Below, in pieces: positions 52,779 through 58,832 of a stretch of DNA of 58,832 nt; position 1 is the first letter of the stretch; each line of letters starts with the position of its first letter. A program made the translations under genes and the position numbers. This DNA comes from Fervidobacterium sp. GTDB taxonomy: Bacteria > Thermotogota > Thermotogae > Thermotogales > Fervidobacteriaceae. The notes beneath the pieces were generated by a model. It was not told the origin of the DNA. It made no database searches and saw nothing but the letters and a program-made list of their open reading frames with translations. The stretch spans positions 2,717 through 61,548 of the forward strand of contig DPXZ01000139.1 in the NCBI GenBank assembly GCA_003526765.1, read 5' to 3'.

Positions 52779-53554
52779 ATCTTTGCTTGGATGTACTGCG
52801 TAAAAGGGTTGATGGTTTTCATGAAATAGACTCTCTCTTTCAGAACATCTCTCTGCACGACGAGCTGAATGTGCATTTTGCTGAAGGCAATGGTTCCTTG
52901 TCTGTGAAGTGTAACGTAGAGATAGAGAATAACATAATAGGCAAGGTCTGGCAGTACGTAGAAGATAGATTTGCCGATGAAAATATCGATGTAGAAGTGG
53001 AAATCGACAAGAAGATTCCAATGGGTGCAGGACTGGGTGGTGGAAGTAGCAACGCTGCTGGGTTTATATACTTTCTAAAATACATGGAGTTTGTTAATGA
53101 AGAAGAAGCATTGCAGATTGCTCAAACAGTAGGTAGTGATGTCCCATTCTTTCTGTATGGCGGCACTGCTATCGTTACGGGAAGAGGAGAAGAAGTAAGG
53201 TGTGTTGAACCATTAAGAGGCTATTCACTTGACCTTTACTACCCGAACTTCTCCATTTCGACAAAAGAAGCATATTCGAGATTAAAGTCAGAAGAATTTG
53301 GTAAAGCACCACTTAAGGCGGAAGAATTGTACCAAGCCTACGTAAGGAAAGATTGTGATTCAATTCGAAAAGGGACTTACAACATCTTTGAGCACGTGAT
53401 ACCAAATACGCTCAGAAAAGAAATAGAAAGATTAAAGATTTTCTCACCAGCAGCTTTGACTGGTTCTGGAAGTGCATATTTTCAGATCCGAGATGGTGGA
53501 AAGTATAGATTTGTGGAAAAGGGGGTTGAATTGTGTGGCATTGAAAGAAATTAA
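52733..53554 (+). CDS. ispE: 4-diphosphocytidyl-2-C-methyl-D-erythritol kinase
   Basis: A 273-residue GHMP kinase of the non-mevalonate isoprenoid pathway: AKVNLCLDVLRKRVDGFHEI at the N-terminus, the ATP loop PMGAGLGGGSSNAAG (96-110), DVPFFLYGGTA and the C-terminal ALTGSGSAYFQI. ATG at 52733 lies inside the Nudix gene but has GGAGGAG plus a second AAGG immediately upstream and the protein N-terminus aligns with the family, so the 46-bp overlap appears genuine. Confidence 0.93.
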   Translation: MGKDGRIVLRTYAKVNLCLDVLRKRVDGFHEIDSLFQNISLHDELNVHFAEGNGSLSVKCNVEIENNIIGKVWQYVEDRFADENIDVEVEIDKKIPMGAGLGGGSSNAAGFIYFLKYMEFVNEEEALQIAQTVGSDVPFFLYGGTAIVTGRGEEVRCVEPLRGYSLDLYYPNFSISTKEAYSRLKSEEFGKAPLKAEELYQAYVRKDCDSIRKGTYNIFEHVIPNTLRKEIERLKIFSPAALTGSGSAYFQIRDGGKYRFVEKGVELCGIERN

Positions 53555-55913
53555 AAAAGAAGAACTGATCATCGACAAGGAAATAATACCTGATATTGAT
53601 TCAACCGATGAAATAACACAGACTAGAGCTTTCATAGGTCGAGAGAAGGCTATCAATTCTCTGTTATTTGGTTTGGACATGGAGCGGGAAGGATACAATA
53701 TATTTGTCGTCGGTCCATCGGGCATTGGAAGAAAGACATTTGCAAAACATTTCGTTACAGAGTATTCTCAAAAGAAACCTGTTCCACCAGACGTGGCATA
53801 CGTAATGGATTTTGATGACCCTTCGAAGGCAAAAGTTATTTTCCTACCTGCAGGTAAAGGTGTAGATTTCAAGAAGGACATGGAGCGATTAGTTGATAAT
53901 CTTACTGAACGAATATCGAGAGTATTCGACGGAGAAGAATACAAGAGCAGAAGAAAAGAGATAGATGATGAATTTCAATTGGAACAAGAGAAGTATACGA
54001 ATGAACTTCTAGAGAAAGCAAGAAGCCTTGGATTTCTCATAAAAATCACTGCAACTGGTATAAATTACTATCCAATCAAAGATGGCAAAGTACTCGATGA
54101 TGAAGCTTTTGAACAATTAAGTGATGAAGAAAAGGCTAGATACAGAGAGAATTCGAAGAAGGTTGAACTTCTCATAGAGGCTATGTTAGAAAATGTTAGA
54201 AAACTAGAAGTCAACTACAAAGATAGAATAAAAGATTTGAATAGGTACGCACTTCTGTTTGCCACAGAAGAGTTTTTCTCTGCAGTAGAAGATAAGTATA
54301 CTTTCAGTGATGTAAAGGAATTCATCAATGAGGTCAAAGAAGATGTTATCCAAAAGGCGGGTAATGTGAAGAAATTGCAAGACTTAGAACTGTATTTCAA
54401 GAGGGCGTACAGTATCAATTTAATTGTAGATAATTCTGGAATGAATGGCGCACCGGTATATTTTGAAGATACACCAACATACCATAACCTTTTTGGTAAA
54501 ATAGAATACCTAGAAAGAGAAGGGATGCTCTATACCGATTTTACGATGATAAGGCCCGGGTCTTTGCACAAGGCAAATGGTGGTTATCTGGTGATAGATG
54601 CCAGTGAGCTGTTGATTCATTCTTTCGTCTGGGATAGATTGAAGAAAGTGTTATTTTCAAAGGAGATTAAGGTAGAAAACTTGGATACTGCTTACGGTTA
54701 TTCTACAATAGCATCACTCAAAACAGATTCTATACCACTGAAATTGAAGGTCATACTCGTTGGAACACCTGAAATATACGAAGTACTACACGAATATGAT
54801 CCGGACTTTGAGAAACTTTTCAAAGTAAAGGTTGAACTTGACTGGGAACTTGATGCGAGCGTTGAGAGTGTAAATGATATGGTGTCTTTTATAGCTGGTT
54901 ACTCAAAAGAAGAAGAGTTATTGCCGATAAAGAGAGATGCTCTAGAGGTAATTGTGCGGCACTCAACAAGACTTTCAGGCGACAAAACAAAACTTTCTAT
55001 GAAACTTGGTGCCATCATAGACCTCATAGAGGAGGCCAATTTCTTTGCAAGGAAGAGAGAGACAAAGTTCATAGAGGCAGTTGACGTGAACAAGGCACTC
55101 CACGAGAGAGAAGAGCGGATGAAACTCATCGTTGAAAAGTACGATGAGATGTTCAGAAAAGAAGACTTGTTCATAGACGTATCTGGAAAGGTTGTCGGGC
55201 AGGTTAACGGCTTGACAGTTGTGAATTTCGGTGATTACGAATTTGGACTTCCGGTCAGAATCACCGCTAAAACGTATCTTGGTAGTCCCGGTATATTAGA
55301 TATACAGCGTGAGGCTGATCTGAGTGGTCAGATTCATAGTAAGGCTGTGATGATTTTAACTGGATATCTGGGGAGCAAGTATGCTCGCAAGATTCCATTC
55401 TCCATAGGGGTCTCTATATCGTTTGAACAAGTTTACGGTTACGTTGAGGGCGATAGTGCCTCGATGGCTGAAGTACTCGCAATAGTTTCTGCCATCTCAA
55501 GGGTACCACTCAAACAGGGCATCGCAGTTACTGGGTCTATAAACCAACATGGACACGTCCAACCAGTAGGAGGAGTTACAGAAAAAGTTGAAGGGTTCTT
55601 CAGACTCTGCAAAATCAAAGGTCTAACCGGCGATCAAGGTGTCATCATACCAAGGTCTAATGTACGCAATCTCGTTCTGAGAGATGAGATAATAGATGCT
55701 ATCGAACAAGATAAATTTCACATCTGGACCGTAGACGATGTGGATGAAGCAATAGAACTCATGACAGATAAAAAGGCAGGAAAAATGAACGAAGAGTACA
55801 ATTATCCAAGAGGAAGTGTGAATTATTACGTTGCTTATGCACTGAAGCATGCACATGACCTTGCAGAAGGTAAGCAAAAATCTAAAAGACAAAAGAAACC
55901 GCAGAAAAAATAG
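53535..55913 (+). CDS. Lon-family ATP-dependent protease (AAA_32/LonB-like)
   Basis: A 792-residue protein. The N-terminal half is an AAA_32-type ATPase: a degenerate P-loop VVGPSGIGRKTF (35-46 region), an inserted helical region (~110-300), Walker B-like NGGYLVIDASELL, and a lid. The C-terminal Lon protease domain has EGDSASMAEVLA (catalytic S643 by alignment) and VGGVTEKVEGFF (K684), the Ser-Lys dyad. The N-terminal LON substrate-binding domain of LonA is absent. Start GTG 53535 follows AAAGGGGG and overlaps ispE by 20 bp; longer in-frame starts lie inside ispE. Confidence 0.88.
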   Translation: MALKEIKKEELIIDKEIIPDIDSTDEITQTRAFIGREKAINSLLFGLDMEREGYNIFVVGPSGIGRKTFAKHFVTEYSQKKPVPPDVAYVMDFDDPSKAKVIFLPAGKGVDFKKDMERLVDNLTERISRVFDGEEYKSRRKEIDDEFQLEQEKYTNELLEKARSLGFLIKITATGINYYPIKDGKVLDDEAFEQLSDEEKARYRENSKKVELLIEAMLENVRKLEVNYKDRIKDLNRYALLFATEEFFSAVEDKYTFSDVKEFINEVKEDVIQKAGNVKKLQDLELYFKRAYSINLIVDNSGMNGAPVYFEDTPTYHNLFGKIEYLEREGMLYTDFTMIRPGSLHKANGGYLVIDASELLIHSFVWDRLKKVLFSKEIKVENLDTAYGYSTIASLKTDSIPLKLKVILVGTPEIYEVLHEYDPDFEKLFKVKVELDWELDASVESVNDMVSFIAGYSKEEELLPIKRDALEVIVRHSTRLSGDKTKLSMKLGAIIDLIEEANFFARKRETKFIEAVDVNKALHEREERMKLIVEKYDEMFRKEDLFIDVSGKVVGQVNGLTVVNFGDYEFGLPVRITAKTYLGSPGILDIQREADLSGQIHSKAVMILTGYLGSKYARKIPFSIGVSISFEQVYGYVEGDSASMAEVLAIVSAISRVPLKQGIAVTGSINQHGHVQPVGGVTEKVEGFFRLCKIKGLTGDQGVIIPRSNVRNLVLRDEIIDAIEQDKFHIWTVDDVDEAIELMTDKKAGKMNEEYNYPRGSVNYYVAYALKHAHDLAEGKQKSKRQKKPQKK

Positions 55914-55988
55914 TGAGAGATAAGGGGTATAAGAGATAAGTACATTTTTCTTAGTATCCTAAAGCATACAAAAGAGATTAGAAAATTA

Positions 55989-56017
55989 TAGACCGGATAA
56001 AGGAATTGTGCTATAAT
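55989..56017 (+). promoter_or_regulatory. Promoter for pfkA
   Basis: TAGACC (55989-55994), 17-bp spacer, TATAAT (56012-56017), which also has an upstream TGC making an extended -10. About 50 bp before the pfkA start. Confidence 0.6.
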
Positions 56018-56063
56018 TTTCGGTGTATTTTTGACTATTTTGTCTAAGAAGGAGGAGAACGAA

Positions 56064-57023
56064 TTGAAGAAGATAGGTGTTATAACGAGCGGTGGAGATG
56101 CACCTGGAATGAATGCAGCTATAAGAGCAGTCGTTAGGTATGGTATCAAAAAGGGCCTTGAGGTCTACGGTATAAAGAGAGGTTACGCGGGATTGTTGGA
56201 CGAAGATATAGAGCCTCTAACGTTTGCCTCTGTGGGCGGAATTATGGAGAGAGGCGGAACGATACTGAGATCTAGTAGATGTCCGGAATTTGTAAGAAAA
56301 GAGACACGTGCAGAAGCAGCAGAAATACTTAGAAGGCATGGTATTGAAGGACTTGTGGTAATTGGCGGTGAAGGAAGTTTGCATGGTGCAATGTTCTTGG
56401 AAGATGAACAGAAAATACCAGTTGTGGGTATACCTGGTACGATTGACAACGATATAGCCCTGACCGATATGAGTATCGGTGTCGATACTTGTTTGAACAC
56501 GGTTGTAGATGCCATTCAAAAGCTCAAGGATACTGCAAGCTCACATGAAAGGGCATTCATAATCGAGGTCATGGGTAGGTCTTCCGGCTACATAGCAACC
56601 GTTAGTGGATTGGTAACTGGTGCTGAAGCCATTATAGTACCTGAACTACCGGTAAATTACGAAGAGCTCGGCAATAAATTGCTGGAAGAGCGAGAAAGAG
56701 GAAAAATAAACTGCATCGTTGTTGTCGCAGAGGGTGCGGCAAGTGTATACACGGTTGCAAGACATTTGGAGCACAGAATTGGTTACGAAACGCGAATAAC
56801 GATACTGGGCCACATACAGAGAGGTGGTTCGCCAACATCGTTCGACAGATTGCTTGCCTCGCGAATGGGTGTTGCAGCAGTTGATGCACTTCTCAGAGGT
56901 GAGACAAGCGTAATGACGGCATTAAATGGTGGAGAAATCACCACTCCAAAATTAGATGAAGTATTGAAAGAGAAGAAAAAATTGGATATGGGCCTCTTAG
57001 ACTTAGCTGGACTACTTTCGTAG
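56064..57023 (+). CDS. pfkA: ATP-dependent 6-phosphofructokinase
   Basis: A 319-residue glycolytic kinase: [16 protein letters not shown] at the N-terminus, [10 protein letters not shown] (E103, G104), PGTIDNDI (catalytic D128), [17 protein letters not shown] and [15 protein letters not shown]. Gly at 104 indicates ATP rather than pyrophosphate as donor; residue 103 is Glu where Bacillus and E. coli have Asp. TTG at 56064 is 6 bp after AAGGAGGAG and gives the family N-terminus [12 protein letters not shown]. Confidence 0.95.
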   Translation: MKKIGVITSGGDAPGMNAAIRAVVRYGIKKGLEVYGIKRGYAGLLDEDIEPLTFASVGGIMERGGTILRSSRCPEFVRKETRAEAAEILRRHGIEGLVVIGGEGSLHGAMFLEDEQKIPVVGIPGTIDNDIALTDMSIGVDTCLNTVVDAIQKLKDTASSHERAFIIEVMGRSSGYIATVSGLVTGAEAIIVPELPVNYEELGNKLLEERERGKINCIVVVAEGAASVYTVARHLEHRIGYETRITILGHIQRGGSPTSFDRLLASRMGVAAVDALLRGETSVMTALNGGEITTPKLDEVLKEKKKLDMGLLDLAGLLS

Positions 57024-57038
57024 CCGAGAAGTGATTGC

Positions 57039-58334
57039 ATGATAGTGAAGAATGGACTCGTTTGGAACGGAAGGAGTTTCGAAAAGAGGACATTGTATGT
57101 AGAAGGTAACAGATTTGTAGAATACACGGATCTTGGACCTGTGGTCGATGCCACAGGTCTATTTGTAATGCCTGGATTCGTTGATTCCCATGCACACGTA
57201 ATGGGAACAGGTTTGAAGATGTTGACATACGACTTGGAAAGAGTTGATCTGGAAGATGTCTTATCCGAAAGTAACGACAAAACTTTTATCGTGGCACGTG
57301 GTTGGGAAAAATTGCCGGCAAATGAGATACTCAATAGAGCAAATTCATTTGATAAACCTATTTTTCTCATCAGAAAATGCGGGCACATTGCATGGGTAAA
57401 CGATCACCTCAAGAGATCTCTCAATTTATCTGACAATCTCATCCGTGAAGGGCAAATAGAACAAGTCTACGGTGAGTTTGGTAGTGAATTGTATGAAAAG
57501 GCATTTAACGAAGGGCAAAGAGAATTTCTCAAACATGGCGTTACGCAAGTTCATTCCGATGATTTTCATGGGATTAGTTTTGAAAAGCTAAAAGAACTAT
57601 TAAGCCTCAGCAAGATTAGGATATTTGAAAAGCTCAACACTAACGAACCGTGGCTTTACGAATTTGGAGAATTTGGGCTTTCCGTGATCGGTAGCGTAAA
57701 ACTATTTGCAGATGGTTCTTTAGGTGGAAAGACTGCGCACATGCACGAGCCTTACAAGGGGTCTAACGAAAGAGGATTGGATACACTGCCTGACAATTTC
57801 GATGAAATCGTAAGATTTGCTGAAGAAAGGAACATTCAGTTGTCCATACATGTCATAGGCGATGAAGCATTGCACGAAGTTCTAGATAGATTTGACAAAA
57901 ATAGTGCGAGGGTAAAACATAGATTGATACATCTACAGTTTGTGAGGAGAAGTGATTTTGATAGGTTGAAGAATCTTTATTTATCGGTTCAGCCACATTT
58001 CTACTTCGAAGATATACCCCTGCTCGATACAGTGAGTTACGAGATGGGTTACCCTTTCTTGGAGATGTACAAGAGAGGTTACAACATCGCATTTTCAACT
58101 GATTCACCAGTATCTCCTGCAGATCCGAAGTACGTGATAGAGAATGCTATGAACATGGGTTTTACAAAACACCAGTCATTGAATCTTTACACTGAAAGTG
58201 GTTCGAGGATGGCGGGGATCGAGAGTGGAAAAATAGATGTGGGATACCTCGCAGATTTTTGTTTGTACGATGGGAGCGTCGTTGAGAAAGATCCTACAGT
58301 GGTGTATGTAAATGGTGAGGAGGTAACACTTTAA
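57039..58334 (+). CDS. Amidohydrolase-family metal-dependent hydrolase (YtcJ-like)
   Basis: A 431-residue amidohydrolase. [12 protein letters not shown] is the first metal motif (H-x-H), followed by [15 protein letters not shown] (typical of the amidohydrolase_3 group), [14 protein letters not shown] [26 protein letters not shown] and [13 protein letters not shown] (final Asp). C-terminal [15 protein letters not shown] is the usual beta-sandwich end. Substrate unknown; these are commonly predicted as exoenzyme-type amide or N-acyl hydrolases. Starts 15 bp after pfkA and its end contains the ribosome site of mnmG. Confidence 0.88.
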   Translation: MIVKNGLVWNGRSFEKRTLYVEGNRFVEYTDLGPVVDATGLFVMPGFVDSHAHVMGTGLKMLTYDLERVDLEDVLSESNDKTFIVARGWEKLPANEILNRANSFDKPIFLIRKCGHIAWVNDHLKRSLNLSDNLIREGQIEQVYGEFGSELYEKAFNEGQREFLKHGVTQVHSDDFHGISFEKLKELLSLSKIRIFEKLNTNEPWLYEFGEFGLSVIGSVKLFADGSLGGKTAHMHEPYKGSNERGLDTLPDNFDEIVRFAEERNIQLSIHVIGDEALHEVLDRFDKNSARVKHRLIHLQFVRRSDFDRLKNLYLSVQPHFYFEDIPLLDTVSYEMGYPFLEMYKRGYNIAFSTDSPVSPADPKYVIENAMNMGFTKHQSLNLYTESGSRMAGIESGKIDVGYLADFCLYDGSVVEKDPTVVYVNGEEVTL

Positions 58335-58335
58335 G

Positions 58336-58832
58336 ATGAACAATAATAACAATCTTTTTTCTAGGCCAGCTGACGATTCATCTTTCGATGTGATCGTAGT
58401 TGGGGGAGGCCACGCAGGTATAGAGGCTTCCTTGGCTGCTGCAAGATTAGGATTCAAAACTTTGCTTCTCACGGGGAACCCAGATAATGTTGCCTGGGCA
58501 TCTTGCAATCCGGCAATTGGTGGCTCTGCAAAGGGCATAGTTGTTAGAGAAATCGACGCACTAGGCGGCGAGATGGCGAAGACAACTGATCAAACGATGA
58601 TCAACGTAAGGATGCTCAATACAAGCAAAGGGCCAGCTGTTCAAGCATTACGTGCACAGATAGATAAGTACGATTACTCGCGCACTATGAAAAGAAAATT
58701 GGAAAATCAAGAAAATCTGTTACTCAGATATGGCTTGGTAAGGGAATTGATGGTTGAAGATGGCAGAGTCAAAGGTGTCGTTGACTCGCTCGGAATAGAT
58801 TACTATGCCAAAGCTGTGATATTGACAACCGG
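58336..58832 (+). CDS. mnmG: tRNA uridine-5-carboxymethylaminomethyl modification enzyme MnmG (3'-truncated)
   Basis: The window ends inside this gene (165 codons visible). After an Asn-rich start it reads [14 protein letters not shown], the FAD dinucleotide fold, then [23 protein letters not shown] and [16 protein letters not shown], all diagnostic of MnmG/GidA. With MnmE it modifies the wobble uridine of tRNAs. ATG at 58336 is preceded by GAGGAGGTAA within the amidohydrolase gene end, so the two are co-transcribed. Confidence 0.95.
   Translation, partial: MNNNNNLFSRPADDSSFDVIVVGGGHAGIEASLAAARLGFKTLLLTGNPDNVAWASCNPAIGGSAKGIVVREIDALGGEMAKTTDQTMINVRMLNTSKGPAVQALRAQIDKYDYSRTMKRKLENQENLLLRYGLVRELMVEDGRVKGVVDSLGIDYYAKAVILTT

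Overview
The window looks like a chromosomal segment of a thermophilic, anaerobic, fermentative bacterium of the Thermotogota, most likely Fervidobacterium or a close relative. This is inferred from family content and gene neighbourhoods (DUF4897 protein, Thermotoga-like 6-phosphofructokinase and NADP-type butanol dehydrogenase, Trk locus with two RCK proteins, extracellular alpha-amylase, many GTG/TTG starts, strong GGAGGTG-type Shine-Dalgarno sites, moderately AT-rich DNA). No sequence search was run. Coding density is very high. I see no rRNA, tRNA, insertion sequence, phage or CRISPR array.

Layout. 1-3977 (+): end of DNA mismatch repair mutL, then the overlapping tldD/tldE protease pair, closed by a strong terminator. 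4276-10258 (+): metallo-beta-lactamase-fold protein, VanZ-like membrane protein, and a three-gene sensory unit (tandem periplasmic binding protein, histidine kinase, REC-DUF3369-HD-GYP regulator). 10290-12946 (-): ComEA-like double helix-hairpin-helix protein, SPOR-like membrane protein, M42 aminopeptidase. 13187-17789 (+): two radical-SAM proteins, rlmN, a membrane PASTA protein without a kinase domain, and rsgA. 17857-30913 (-): about 13 kb of co-directional, often overlapping genes: response regulator, two RCK proteins and TrkH, DUF4897, a coiled-coil protein, AMMECR1, an MFS transporter, tRNA m1A methyltransferase trmI, ctpA protease, two unknown membrane proteins, an RND/MMPL exporter and a GT4 glycosyltransferase. 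31036-36900 (+): secreted GH13 amylase, iron alcohol dehydrogenase, transketolase. 37023-39081 (+): yicC, remA, gmk, rpoZ. 39250-44950 (+): purF, purN, purH (transformylase domain only), purD, purM, then lemA. 45101-50337 (-): ROK regulator behind a ChvE/GguAB-type multiple-monosaccharide ABC transporter. 50768-58832 (+): glutamate-mutase MutL-type ASKHA protein with a structured leader, Nudix protein, ispE, a Lon-family protease, pfkA, an amidohydrolase and the start of mnmG, which runs off the window.

How the parts fit. The carbohydrate genes (amylase, sugar ABC transporter with ROK regulator, transketolase, phosphofructokinase, butanol-type dehydrogenase) outline polysaccharide uptake and fermentation. 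The purine genes cover steps 1, 2, 3, 5 and 9 of IMP synthesis, but the usual IMP cyclohydrolase half of PurH is absent. The most interesting structures are the kinase-less PASTA gene sitting where Firmicutes carry prpC-prkC between rlmN and rsgA, a possible hairpin-bridged ribosome binding site ahead of the MutL-type gene, the binding protein/kinase/HD-GYP sensory unit, and an operator-like palindrome over a divergent promoter. Several promoters appear to use an extended -10 (TGnTATAAT) with no good -35.
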